DNA of 37,173 bases from Lachnospiraceae bacterium (GTDB taxonomy: Bacteria > Bacillota > Clostridia > Lachnospirales > Lachnospiraceae): positions 1 to 37,173 of the forward strand of contig JAFSXN010000199.1 in NCBI GenBank assembly GCA_017444015.1, given 5' to 3'. The notes under the pieces are model-generated. The model ran no database searches, had not been told where the DNA came from, and saw only the letters and a program-made list of their open reading frames with translations. Positions 17,051 through 25,566 of the stretch are shown one piece after another. How positions within the stretch are numbered: position 1 is the first letter of the stretch; each line of letters begins with the position of its first letter. A program made the position numbers and the translations under genes.

Positions 17051-17114
17051 ACTCGCAAACGCAATTCCAGTACGTTTGCTTTATCAAAAACGGCAATTAA
17101 TTGCGTTCGCGAGT
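17051..17114 (+). promoter_or_regulatory. Long inverted repeat in the pyrK leader
   Basis: ACTCGCAAACGCAATT (17051-17066) and AATTGCGTTCGCGAGT (17099-17114) pair at 15 of 16 positions across a 32-nt loop. The loop contains a further CGTTT/AAACG pairing. No T-run follows on either strand, so it is not a simple terminator. It could be a regulatory mRNA structure or another palindromic repeat; a second copy is not seen in this window. Confidence 0.55.
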
Positions 17115-17158
17115 ATATCGAGTGTAAAAAAATATAAGGCTGGAAACAGGACAAGAAT

Positions 17159-18013
17159 ATGAAGAAAAAGGAAACCGCAAAAATCATAGAGAAAGTACGG
17201 CTGGCGGAAGATATTTACAGCCTTTGGATTGAGACTGAGATTGCAGAGGAATCTGCGCCTGGACAGTTCGTCATGGTCTATCCCAAGGCGGAGACGAGAT
17301 TATTAGGACGCCCGATCAGTATCTGCGAAAGCGAAAGAGGGAGGCTGCGCCTGGTTTTTCGTACGGTCGGCGCGGGAACGAGGGAGTTTGCGGGCTATGA
17401 AACAGGAGATACGGTCGAGCTGTTAGGGCCCCTGGGGAACGGCTTTCCGATCGAGGAGGGCAGGGCGCTTCTGATCGGCGGAGGGATCGGGATTCCGCCG
17501 CTTTTAGGGCTTGCCAGGGCAAGAAAGAAAGAAGATAATCTGATCGTTGCAGGCTATCGGACGGAGGATACCTATCTTACCGGGGATCTTTCCGATGTCG
17601 GGATCCTGTATACTGCGATCGAGAAACTGAATGGGGGAGACGCAGGGAAGCGCTCAGATCAGCCCTTCCTTAATGAATTGTCACGTTCGGACGCTACATC
17701 GAAACAAGCCTGCAAGCAGCAGCTGCAGAATATCACTGTGGGGAACGTCCTTGACGCGATCGCCAAAAACAGCTTAAAAGCCGATATCATATACAGCTGC
17801 GGGCCGATGCCTATGCTTGCCGCGGTAAAGAGCTACGCAGAAAAAAACGGGATTTGCGCCTATCTTTCCCTGGAAGAGCGGATGGCCTGCGGCGTAGGAG
17901 CCTGCCTGGGCTGCGTCTGTAAAACAAAGGAGATTGATGCCCACAGCAAGGTCAAAAATGCCAGAGTCTGCAAGGAAGGCCCGGTATTTGCCGCGGATGC
18001 GGTCGAGTTGTAG
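17159..18013 (+). CDS. pyrK: Dihydroorotate dehydrogenase B, electron-transfer subunit
   Basis: PyrK carries FAD and a [2Fe-2S] cluster and passes electrons from PyrD to NAD+. RPISIC (51-56) is the FAD-binding motif; GGGIGIPPLLGLA (108-119) is the nucleotide-binding loop. Cys244, Cys249, Cys252 and Cys271 (MACGVGACLGC, then ARVCKEGP) are the cluster ligands. A hydrophilic insert at about 158-190, containing GKRSDQPFLNELSRSD, interrupts the NAD-binding lobe and makes the 284-residue protein longer than the roughly 255-265 usual for the family. The gene ends 11 nt before pyrD, its obligatory partner, so the pair forms one operon. Confidence 0.95.
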   Translation: MKKKETAKIIEKVRLAEDIYSLWIETEIAEESAPGQFVMVYPKAETRLLGRPISICESERGRLRLVFRTVGAGTREFAGYETGDTVELLGPLGNGFPIEEGRALLIGGGIGIPPLLGLARARKKEDNLIVAGYRTEDTYLTGDLSDVGILYTAIEKLNGGDAGKRSDQPFLNELSRSDATSKQACKQQLQNITVGNVLDAIAKNSLKADIIYSCGPMPMLAAVKSYAEKNGICAYLSLEERMACGVGACLGCVCKTKEIDAHSKVKNARVCKEGPVFAADAVEL

Positions 18014-18024
18014 AGGAGTCATAC

Positions 18025-19029
18025 ATGAAATTTTCAGTTAACATAGCAGGTGTTACCTTAAAAAATCCGGTGATGACGGCTTCGGGGACCTTTGGTTCCG
18101 GAATGGAGTATTCGGAGTTTCTGGACCTTAATAACCTGGGCGCGGTCGTGACAAAGGGGGTCTCAAGTACTCCCTGGGAGGGCAACCAAACGCCCCGGGT
18201 CGCCGAGACCTGCGGCGGGATGATGAACGCCATCGGCCTTCAGAATCCGGGGATCGATACCTTTATCGAGCGGGACCTGAAATTTTTAACGGAAACGCTT
18301 CATAACCGCTCAGACACAGGTTCTTCGAAGGGAGGGACCGAACCCGTAAACCTTACGCTTCCAGGGGAAGATCTAAAAGAAGACACCATCCCGACCCGGA
18401 TCATCGTCAACGTCTGCGGCAAGACGACAGAGGAATACCTGGAAGTAGTGGAAAGATTAGGAGATACGAAAACGGATCTTCTGGAGATCAATGTATCCTG
18501 CCCGAACGTTAAGGAGGGAGCCATCGCTTTCGGTCAGAACCGGGATGCCCTCTATGACATAACAAAGCAGATCAAGACAAAGGCGAAGCAGCCGGTCATC
18601 ATGAAGCTGTCTCCGAATGTTACGAGTATTTCGGAAATGGCTAAGGCCTGTGAGGCAGCCGGAGCGGACGCGATCTCTCTGATCAATACCTTTACGGCAA
18701 TGAAGATCGATATCCATAAAAGACGCTTTGTTCTCGCCAATAAAACCGGAGGGCTTTCGGGACCCGCTATCAGGCCCATCGCTGTCCGGATGGTCTATGA
18801 GTGCAGAAAGGCCGTAAATATCCCGATCATCGGGATGGGCGGGATCGCCTCGGGGGAGGATGCCATTGAGTTTATGATGGCGGGAGCGAACGCGGTCGCT
18901 GTCGGAATGATGAATTTTCATGATCCGAATATTTGTGATAAAATTCTGAAATCTATGGTACAATATATGAAAGAGTATGACGTGCAGGATATCAATGAGC
19001 TTGTCGGCTGTATGGATTGCGGCAGCTAA
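18025..19029 (+). CDS. pyrD: Dihydroorotate dehydrogenase, type 1B catalytic subunit
   Basis: It oxidises dihydroorotate to orotate using FMN. The protein starts MKFSVNIAGVTLKNPVMTASGTFGSG, has EINVSCPNVKEG with the catalytic Cys159, KLSPNV, and the FMN phosphate site GMGGI with a later ANAVAVGMMNF. The Cys base, cytosolic nature and adjacent pyrK identify type 1B. A hydrophilic insert at about 94-122 (around RSDTGSSKGGTEP) lengthens it to 334 residues, against about 300-310 for most relatives. The stop lies 27 nt before ispE, so the unit probably continues. Confidence 0.96.
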   Translation: MKFSVNIAGVTLKNPVMTASGTFGSGMEYSEFLDLNNLGAVVTKGVSSTPWEGNQTPRVAETCGGMMNAIGLQNPGIDTFIERDLKFLTETLHNRSDTGSSKGGTEPVNLTLPGEDLKEDTIPTRIIVNVCGKTTEEYLEVVERLGDTKTDLLEINVSCPNVKEGAIAFGQNRDALYDITKQIKTKAKQPVIMKLSPNVTSISEMAKACEAAGADAISLINTFTAMKIDIHKRRFVLANKTGGLSGPAIRPIAVRMVYECRKAVNIPIIGMGGIASGEDAIEFMMAGANAVAVGMMNFHDPNICDKILKSMVQYMKEYDVQDINELVGCMDCGS

Positions 19030-19056
19030 CGGCGCATCCCTGAAAGGAGCAGGATT

Positions 19057-19917
19057 ATGAGTATGATCCTTCCCGCGAATGCGAAGATCAATCTGGGACT
19101 CGATGTCCTGGGCGTAAGGCCGGACGGGTATCACGAGGTAAGAATGGTGATGCAGAGTCTTAAGCTGCACGATGATATCGGGATAGGGAAAAACGAAGAA
19201 AACAGGATCCTGATCAAGTGTGATTCCGATGCGGTTCCTTCGGATGAAAGCAATCTCTGCTATAAGGCGGCACAGCTTTTACAGGAGGAATACGGGATCT
19301 CACAGGGTATTACGGTAACGATCAACAAGCGGATCCCGGTGGCGGCAGGTCTTGCCGGCGGAAGCGCGGATGCCGCGGCAGCGCTGCTTGGGATCAACGA
19401 AACATTCTCTCTTGGATTGTCCGGAGAAGAGCTCAGGAAACAGGCGGTCAGGCTCGGAGCGGACGTTCCTTTCTGTATTTTCAAAAAGACCGCGCTTTCG
19501 GAGGGGATCGGAGAAAGGCTTACGGAGCTGCCTCCGCTGCCGGAATGTACGATCCTTCTGTTTACTCCCGATATTCCCGTTTCGACGGCTTCTGTATACA
19601 AAAAGCTGGATCAGACGGGGATCGATGTTCATCCGGATATCGACGGGATGATCGCTGCCTTAAAGACCGGCGATCTGAAAGGAGTTGTCTCTCTTTTGGG
19701 AAATGTACTGGAGATGGTTACGGAACGGGAGCATCCGATCATCTCCGCGGTAAAGATGAAGATGAAGGAGTTTGGGGCGCTGAACGCTGTTATGAGCGGG
19801 AGCGGCCCTACGGTGTTCGGGATCTTTGAAGATCCCGGAGAAGCCCAGGCTGCGTACAGCAAATTAAAGCATGAGAGTTTTAAGGGACAGTTATTGTTGA
19901 CGGATTCATGGCAGTAG
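19057..19917 (+). CDS. ispE: 4-diphosphocytidyl-2-C-methyl-D-erythritol kinase
   Basis: It phosphorylates CDP-methylerythritol in the non-mevalonate isoprenoid pathway. The 286-residue GHMP kinase begins MSMILPANAKINLGLDVLG with GYHEVRMVMQSL, has the ATP loop PVAAGLAGGSADAAAAL (about 95-111), and ends with the conserved MSGSGPTVFGIF loop. AAAGGAGC-type ribosome site precedes the ATG. It sits between pyrD and a gntR gene. Confidence 0.95.
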   Translation: MSMILPANAKINLGLDVLGVRPDGYHEVRMVMQSLKLHDDIGIGKNEENRILIKCDSDAVPSDESNLCYKAAQLLQEEYGISQGITVTINKRIPVAAGLAGGSADAAAALLGINETFSLGLSGEELRKQAVRLGADVPFCIFKKTALSEGIGERLTELPPLPECTILLFTPDIPVSTASVYKKLDQTGIDVHPDIDGMIAALKTGDLKGVVSLLGNVLEMVTEREHPIISAVKMKMKEFGALNAVMSGSGPTVFGIFEDPGEAQAAYSKLKHESFKGQLLLTDSWQ

Positions 19918-19949
19918 ATCCTGCCTTGTATTGTAAGCAAAAGGAGGTA

Positions 19950-19985
19950 GCTGCCGTATCTGCCCGGGTCTCCCCGGCAGATACG
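19950..19985 (+). repeat. Palindromic element, family B, copy 2 (B2)
   Basis: GTATCTGCC (19956-19964) pairs with GGCAGATAC (19976-19984); inside, GGG (19966-19968) pairs with CCC (19972-19974) around loop TCT, with one C-C mismatch. The flanks and arms match copy B1. The element is bracketed by an exact 8-bp direct repeat AAAGGAGG (19940-19947 and 19986-19993), the second copy being the gntR ribosome site 5 nt before its ATG. Confidence 0.8.
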
Positions 19986-19998
19986 AAAGGAGGCGTGC

Positions 19999-20676
19999 AT
20001 GGAGGATCATAACCTTAAGCTGCAAATGGACGAATTTCTGCCTCTCAGGGATATTGTATCGAATACTCTCAGAGAGGGCATTTTGACGGGCGAGCTGAAG
20101 CCGGGCGAACGGCTGATGGAGATCCATCTGGCCAAAAAGCTGGATGTCAGCAGAACGCCGATTCGGGAAGCGATCAGGATACTGGAACTGGAGGGACTTG
20201 TTACGATGGTGCCGAGGAAGGGCGCGGAGGTAGCAAGGATCTCGGAGGACGATATCCGTGATGTGCTGGAGGTAAGGAGGTCGCTCGATTCCCTTGCCGC
20301 AAGGCTTGCCTGTGAGAGGATCACGGAGGAGGAAAAGGAAGCTCTGAGGGCTGCGGAAAAGGAGTTTGAGGAGTCGACGCTTACGAAGGACGCGACGACG
20401 ATCGCCAGGGCCGATGTCAGGTTCCATGATCAGATCCTTTCGGCATCCAAGAACAGGAGACTCACGCAGATGGTGAATAACCTGGCGGACCGGATCTATC
20501 GCTACCGGTATGAGTATATCAAGGATGATACGAACCACGAGCGCCTGATCAGGGAGCATCGGGCAATTCAGGAGCTGATCTTTCAGGGCGATACAAAACG
20601 GGCCATGGAAATGGTGGAGGCCCATATCGACAATCAGGAGAAAGGGATCATCAAGCAGCTCAGAAAGAGCAGTTAA
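19999..20676 (+). CDS. GntR-family transcriptional regulator with FCD domain
   Basis: It is a DNA-binding repressor or activator of the FadR subfamily. A winged helix (about 14-78) contains LREGILTGELKPGERL and SRTPIREAIRILELEGLV, the diagnostic GntR recognition segment. An all-helical FCD ligand-binding domain (about 88-215) follows, with the metal/ligand-type pattern D..FH (ARADVRFHDQIL) and later EHRAIQELIF and VEAHIDN His positions. The ligand is unknown. Hairpin B2 stands just before the ribosome site and might influence translation. It is 9 nt upstream of murI; the target genes cannot be inferred. Confidence 0.9.
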   Translation: MEDHNLKLQMDEFLPLRDIVSNTLREGILTGELKPGERLMEIHLAKKLDVSRTPIREAIRILELEGLVTMVPRKGAEVARISEDDIRDVLEVRRSLDSLAARLACERITEEEKEALRAAEKEFEESTLTKDATTIARADVRFHDQILSASKNRRLTQMVNNLADRIYRYRYEYIKDDTNHERLIREHRAIQELIFQGDTKRAMEMVEAHIDNQEKGIIKQLRKSS

Positions 20677-20685
20677 GAGTAAAGC

Positions 20686-21501
20686 ATGAATAAAAAGGCT
20701 ATAGGCGTATTTGATTCGGGTGTCGGGGGGCTGACTGTCGCTAAGGAAATTATGGCGCAGCTCCCCGACGAGCGTATTATATATTTCGGAGATACGGCAA
20801 GGGTTCCCTACGGTTCAAAATCCGAGGAAACGGTGACCCGGTATACAAGACAGATCATCCGGTTTCTGATGACGAAGGATGTCAAGGCCTTTGTTGTCGC
20901 CTGTAATACCATGAGCGCCCTGTCGCTTAGTACCGTGGAAAAGGATCTGACGCTCCCGATCATCGGAGTTGTCGAGCCGGGCGCCTTTGTTGCGGGAAAC
21001 GCGACAAAGAACAAAAAGGTCGGCGTGATCGGGACCGAAAGTACGATCCGCTCGGGACTTTATACCCGCTGCTTAAAGAGGATCGACCCTGAGATCGAGG
21101 TGATCGGGAAGTCCTGCCCGCTGTTCTGTCCGCTTGTCGAGGAGGGGCTGATTGACGACCCGGTGACGGAGGAAATGGCCAGGCGCTATCTGTTCGGGCT
21201 GATGCGGCAGGACATCGATACGCTGATCATGGGCTGTACGCATTATCCCTTATTGAAAAAGACGCTGGCGGAGATCGTCGGCGAGAAGGTCACACTGGTC
21301 AATCCCGCCTATGAAACCGCAAGAGAGCTGAGGCACCTGCTAAAGAGGCTCCATCTGGAAAACGAGGCTGCGCCGGCGCATTACAAGCCAGCGCATGATT
21401 TCTATGTCAGCGATTCGGCGGAGCGGTTTTCGGAATTTGCCGCAAAGCTCTTACATATCGAGGGGCTTTCCGCGCAGATCGTAAATATCGAAGATTATTA
21501 G
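20686..21501 (+). CDS. murI: Glutamate racemase
   Basis: It converts L-glutamate to the D-glutamate needed for peptidoglycan stem peptides. The 271-residue protein has FDSGVGGLTV with Asp10 and Ser11, the FGDTARVPYG loop, the first catalytic Cys in ACNTMSA (Cys73) and the second in MGCTHYPLL (Cys184). These residues define a functional racemase of the Asp/Glu racemase superfamily. The gene follows gntR closely, suggesting co-transcription, and precedes a probable new promoter for trkA. Confidence 0.95.
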   Translation: MNKKAIGVFDSGVGGLTVAKEIMAQLPDERIIYFGDTARVPYGSKSEETVTRYTRQIIRFLMTKDVKAFVVACNTMSALSLSTVEKDLTLPIIGVVEPGAFVAGNATKNKKVGVIGTESTIRSGLYTRCLKRIDPEIEVIGKSCPLFCPLVEEGLIDDPVTEEMARRYLFGLMRQDIDTLIMGCTHYPLLKKTLAEIVGEKVTLVNPAYETARELRHLLKRLHLENEAAPAHYKPAHDFYVSDSAERFSEFAAKLLHIEGLSAQIVNIEDY

Positions 21502-21515
21502 GAATTTTGCGGGTA

Positions 21516-21544
21516 TTGGTTTTTTAACGGAATAGTGCTATAAC
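21516..21544 (+). promoter_or_regulatory. Candidate sigma-A promoter for trkA and downstream genes
   Basis: TTGGTT (21516-21521), a 17-nt spacer and TATAAC (21539-21544; five of six positions) lie in the 88-bp murI-trkA gap. This is the only promoter-like sequence I see upstream of the trkA-trkH-sensor unit. Confidence 0.5.
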
Positions 21545-21589
21545 TATACTTAGCTGCATTGAAAACACAGAGAGGAACCGACATTTCAA

Positions 21590-22996
21590 ATGTTTGGAAT
21601 AGGAGAATCGAAAGCAAAGCAGAAGCCCAGACAGCAGGGCCTGAAGATCATAATCGTAGGTATGGGAAAGGCGGGATCTGTTCTCGTTGAAAAGCTGTCG
21701 GACGAAGGGCACGATATTACGATCATCGATAAAAACAAACAGAGACTCCAGGCGCTTACCAATCTCTATGACGTGATGGCGGTGGAGGGAAACGGAGCGA
21801 GCTTCTCGGTCCAGCAGGAGGCGGGGATCAAGGACTCGGATCTGATCATCGCGATGACAGGCTCCGATGAGCTGAATCTGCTCTGCTGTATGGTCGCAAA
21901 GAGGGTCGCCAAGTGCTCCGCTATCGCAAGGGTCAGGACCCCCGATTACAGCAAGGAGATCGGATATCTCAGAGAGCGGCTGGAGCTTGCCATGATCATA
22001 AATCCCGACTTTGAGGCAGCGCGGGAGATCACGGATATCCTCTGTCTGCCGGATGCCCTGGAGGTCAATTCCTTTGCTCACGGGCAGGTCGAGCTGGTCC
22101 AGTACAAGATCGAGGAAGGGAATATCTTAGATGGCGTCGTGATCTCAAAGCTCTCCGACCGGATCGGCGTTAAGATGCTGATCTGCGTGCTGGAGCGGGA
22201 CGGCGAGGTTATTATCCCGAACGGCGACGTGATGCTTCAGAAAGGGGATGTCATCTCCTTTGTCGTTACCAGGAGAGAAGCCAAGCTGTATCTGGAAAAG
22301 ATCCATCTGCATACCGACCGCGTCAAGGACTGTATGATCGTCGGCGGCGGAAGGGCGGCGTATTATCTGGCGACGAATCTGATCAATATGGGCGTGTCGG
22401 TCAAAATGATCGAGCGGGACGACAAGCGCTGCGAGGAGCTGAGTATTCTGTTGCCGAAGGCGACGATCATCTGCGGAGACGGCACCGACGAGGAAACTCT
22501 GAAGGAGGAGGGGATCGATACGATCGAATCCTTTATCCCTCTGACGGGAATCGATGAGGAGAATATCCTCCTTACTATGTATGTTAATCAGGTGTCGAAG
22601 GCCAAGGTCGTTACCAAGATCAACCGTATGAATTTCAAGAGCGTGTTTTCCAGGCTGAATCTGGGGAGCGTCGTCTATCCGAGATATATCGTGTCGGAGG
22701 AGATCGTCGCGTACGTCCGCGCGAAGAACAATTCCGGGAACAATCCCATTGAGACCCTGTACCACCTGTTTGATCAGAGGGTCGAGGCGCTTGAGTTTAT
22801 CATCGACAAGCCCTCTGCGGTAACGGATATCCCGCTTATGGAGCTTTCAATCAAAAATGATGTGCTGATCTCCTTTATCAACCGAAACGGCCGGATCATC
22901 ATTCCGAACGGTCAGGATATGATCCAGGTCGGGGATTCGGTCATGGTCGTAACCAAGCACAAGGGCTTTACGACGATCTTGGATATATTAAAGTAA
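21590..22996 (+). CDS. trkA: Trk potassium uptake system, NAD-binding gating subunit
   Basis: TrkA forms a cytoplasmic ring that binds nucleotide and gates the TrkH channel. The 468-residue protein is a tandem duplication: RCK-N domain 1 begins KIIIVGMGKAGSVLVEKL (about 18-35), followed by a TrkA-C domain. RCK-N domain 2 begins DCMIVGGGRAAYYLATNL (about 246-263), followed by a second TrkA-C domain, as in E. coli-type TrkA. A short N-terminal extension rich in Lys and Gln precedes domain 1; there is no internal ATG nearer the Rossmann start. The ribosome site is weak (AGAGGA at a long spacing). trkH follows after 16 nt. Confidence 0.94.
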   Translation: MFGIGESKAKQKPRQQGLKIIIVGMGKAGSVLVEKLSDEGHDITIIDKNKQRLQALTNLYDVMAVEGNGASFSVQQEAGIKDSDLIIAMTGSDELNLLCCMVAKRVAKCSAIARVRTPDYSKEIGYLRERLELAMIINPDFEAAREITDILCLPDALEVNSFAHGQVELVQYKIEEGNILDGVVISKLSDRIGVKMLICVLERDGEVIIPNGDVMLQKGDVISFVVTRREAKLYLEKIHLHTDRVKDCMIVGGGRAAYYLATNLINMGVSVKMIERDDKRCEELSILLPKATIICGDGTDEETLKEEGIDTIESFIPLTGIDEENILLTMYVNQVSKAKVVTKINRMNFKSVFSRLNLGSVVYPRYIVSEEIVAYVRAKNNSGNNPIETLYHLFDQRVEALEFIIDKPSAVTDIPLMELSIKNDVLISFINRNGRIIIPNGQDMIQVGDSVMVVTKHKGFTTILDILK

Positions 22997-23012
22997 AGAA
23001 GGACCGGAATAG

Positions 23013-24485
23013 ATGAACATACCGATAATAGTCTATATTCAGGGCAAGGTATTGATGATCGAAGGCGTTTTGATGCTGCTGCCCTGTCTTGTTGCGGCAA
23101 TTTACAGGGAAAGGACCGGCCTTGCGTTTCTGTTTGTGGCTGTTGTATGTTTTCTGGCCGGCTTCCTTCTGTCCCGGAAAAAGCCGGAAAATTCTGTCTT
23201 TTATCTGAAGGAAGGGTGTCTGACGACCGCCCTGAGCTGGGTTATCCTCAGTATCTTCGGCTGTCTCCCCTTTGTTATGACCCGTGAGATCCCCTCATTT
23301 ACAGACGCCTTATTTGAAACCGTATCGGGCTTTACGACGACCGGAGCTTCGATCTTAAGAGATGTTGAGGCGCTGTCTCACGCAAGCCTGATGTGGCGGA
23401 GCTTTACTCATTGGATCGGCGGAATGGGAGTTCTGGTTTTTCTGCTGGCGATCCTTTCTCTAAGCGGCGGCTCCAATTTCAATCTGATGCGGGCGGAAAG
23501 CCCGGGACCCGCGGTAGGAAAGCTGATGCCAAAGCTCCGTTCGACGGCACAGCTCCTGTACGTTATTTATTTCGTTATGACGCTGATTGAGATCGCTATT
23601 CTTCTGATCAGCGGAATGTCCGTGTTTGATTCCATCGCGCTGTCCTTTGGAACCGCGGGAACGGGGGGCTTTGGGATCCGCAATTCCAGTGTGGCGGATT
23701 ATACGGCCTTACAGCAGTGGATCATTACGATCTTTATGCTTCTGTTCGGTGTTAATTTCAATCTTTACTATCTCCTCTTATTCCGGGAGGTCAAACGGGC
23801 CTTTACCATAGAGGAGGTAAGGGTCTATTTCGGGATCGTGCTGTTTTCGATCCTTTCGATCGCTGTCAAGATGCACGATTACTATGCCTCGGTCTGGGAC
23901 AATCTTCGGACCAGCGCGTTTCAGGTGGCGTCGATCATCACAACGACGGGGTACTCCACTGCCAACTTCGATCACTGGCCGACCTTCTGCAAGATGCTTC
24001 TCGTGCTTTTGATGTTCTGCGGAGGCTGTGCCGGAAGTACGGCGGGCGGATTGAAGGTTTCCAGGCTTCTGATCGGGATGAAGACGGTCCGTAAGGAGTT
24101 AAACGCCTATATCCATCCCAAGAGTATCAAAAAGATCCAGATGGACGACAAGCCCATCGAGCATGAGGTTGTGCGCTCCACGAATGTCTTTTTTCTGACC
24201 TTTATGACGACCTTTGTTCTCTCCGTTCTGGTTCTTTCCTGGGATAAGGAGGATTTTGTGACCTGCTTTACGGCGGTTGCTGCGACCTTAAACAATGTCG
24301 GCCCGGGCCTTTCCATGGCAGGTCCGGCGAAGAACTATCATCATTTCTCCATGCTCTCGAAGTATATCATGATGTTTGATATGTTCGCCGGAAGGCTGGA
24401 GCTGTTTCCGCTTTTGATCCTGTTCCATCCGCAGGTCTGGAAGGATTTCCTCAATGTACAGAAAAACACGAAGGGAAAAGCATAA
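23013..24485 (+). CDS. trkH: Trk/Ktr potassium uptake channel subunit
   Basis: It is the membrane-embedded K+ translocating subunit of 490 residues with about ten hydrophobic segments. Four pore-loop selectivity regions can be seen: SGFTTTGAS, GTAGTGGFGI, IITTTGYSTAN and VGPGLSMAGP. The SKYIMMFDMFAGRLELFP end is typical of the family. It works with TrkA encoded 16 nt upstream. The last 32 nt overlap the following sugar-binding lipoprotein gene in another frame, so that gene may depend on translation of trkH. Confidence 0.95.
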   Translation: MNIPIIVYIQGKVLMIEGVLMLLPCLVAAIYRERTGLAFLFVAVVCFLAGFLLSRKKPENSVFYLKEGCLTTALSWVILSIFGCLPFVMTREIPSFTDALFETVSGFTTTGASILRDVEALSHASLMWRSFTHWIGGMGVLVFLLAILSLSGGSNFNLMRAESPGPAVGKLMPKLRSTAQLLYVIYFVMTLIEIAILLISGMSVFDSIALSFGTAGTGGFGIRNSSVADYTALQQWIITIFMLLFGVNFNLYYLLLFREVKRAFTIEEVRVYFGIVLFSILSIAVKMHDYYASVWDNLRTSAFQVASIITTTGYSTANFDHWPTFCKMLLVLLMFCGGCAGSTAGGLKVSRLLIGMKTVRKELNAYIHPKSIKKIQMDDKPIEHEVVRSTNVFFLTFMTTFVLSVLVLSWDKEDFVTCFTAVAATLNNVGPGLSMAGPAKNYHHFSMLSKYIMMFDMFAGRLELFPLLILFHPQVWKDFLNVQKNTKGKA

Positions 24486-25566
24486 AATAACAGGAGTTAC
24501 TATATTTCTTCTTTCCGCGGCCCTGCTTTTTTGTATGGCGGGCTGCGGGCGGAAGGAAGACGCTTCGGATGAGGCGGAGAGTACTCTTTCTCAGGATAAT
24601 CCCCCGGAACATATCGTTACCATAGGCTTTTCACAGATCGGCTCCGAATCGGACTGGCGTATGGCCAGCACAAAATCGGTTCAGGAGGCCTTTGCCGCGC
24701 ACGAGGGCTTTGAGCTGATCTATAACGACGGCCAGCAGAAGCAGGAAAACCAGATCAAAGCGATCCGGGAATTCATCGATCAGGATGTGGATTATATCCT
24801 GCTTGACCCCTGTGTTGAAACCGGCTGGGATTCTGCCCTCTTAGAAGCGAAGGAGGCTGGGATCCCGGTTATTGTTTATGACAGGGAGGTCGTTGTTTCC
24901 GACAACAGCCTGTATACCGCATGGATCGGTTCGGATTTCTATCTGGAGGGGAAAAAGGCCTGTACCTGGCTCCGGGAATATTTACAGGCCATCGGCTACT
25001 ACGGCGACGTCAATATCGTCGATATTCAGGGAACCTTCGGCGCCTCCGCCCAGATCGGAAGGAGCAGGGCGTTAGACGAAGCCGTTTCGGAAAACAGCAG
25101 ATGGCATCTGATCGGACAGGAGACCGGCGACTTTACAACCTCAAAGGGTAGAGAGGTCATGGAGGAAATGTTAATACAGCATGGCGGCAATATCAACGTG
25201 GTCTACTGTGAGAATGATAACGAAGCCTATGGCGCCATCGAGGCGATCACGAAGGCGGGCTATAAGATAGGAAGTGATTTCGCGGCGCATGAAATGCTGA
25301 TCCTTTCGTTTGATTCTACAAGCGAAGGTCTGCGGCTGACGAAGGAGGGAAAGATCGCGGTCAATACCGAATGCTCTCCGCTTTACGGGCCGCGGTTAGT
25401 TCGGATGATCGAGCAGATGGAGGCCGGAGAAAAGCCGGAGTTTCGGACCTATATCGAGGAGGAGCAGTTTTCCGCCTTTACCGGGATCGGGTCGCTTCGC
25501 ATCGACGGAGATTCGTATTTTGTGACGCGGGTGACGGATGAGCTGCTGGATGAGAGAGAGTATTAA
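24454..25566 (+). CDS. YtfQ-like sugar-binding lipoprotein, probable sensor partner of the adjacent kinase
   Basis: It has a basic N-terminus, a hydrophobic helix and a lipobox ending CMAGC (Cys31), so it should be anchored on the outer face of the membrane. The periplasmic-binding-protein type 1 fold matches E. coli YtfQ in several blocks: IGFSQIGSESDWR, DGQQKQENQIKAIREFID, TGWDSAL and IQGTFGASAQIGR. It is a clear paralogue of the binding protein at 28504 but sits next to the two-component genes, not the permeases. By analogy with XylFII-LytS-YesN in Clostridium beijerinckii, it may present bound sugar to the kinase (inference). It overlaps trkH by 32 nt and touches the regulator gene. Ligand: galactofuranose or a related sugar is possible, not shown. 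Confidence 0.85.
   Translation: MYRKTRREKHKITGVTIFLLSAALLFCMAGCGRKEDASDEAESTLSQDNPPEHIVTIGFSQIGSESDWRMASTKSVQEAFAAHEGFELIYNDGQQKQENQIKAIREFIDQDVDYILLDPCVETGWDSALLEAKEAGIPVIVYDREVVVSDNSLYTAWIGSDFYLEGKKACTWLREYLQAIGYYGDVNIVDIQGTFGASAQIGRSRALDEAVSENSRWHLIGQETGDFTTSKGREVMEEMLIQHGGNINVVYCENDNEAYGAIEAITKAGYKIGSDFAAHEMLILSFDSTSEGLRLTKEGKIAVNTECSPLYGPRLVRMIEQMEAGEKPEFRTYIEEEQFSAFTGIGSLRIDGDSYFVTRVTDELLDEREY

Larger units (their letters stand above)
16804..17158. other. 355-bp non-coding gap before pyrK
   Basis: No ORF with a credible start is seen. The stretch is AT-rich and holds a promoter-like sequence at 16865-16892 and a large inverted repeat at 17051-17114. I find no match to the PyrR-binding consensus and no clear intrinsic terminator for pyrC. 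Confidence 0.55.

Noticed and set aside
18457-19170. Minus-strand 237-codon ORF over pyrD-ispE
   Set aside because: It lies antisense to two confidently identified genes and its His/Arg-rich translation has no recognisable fold.
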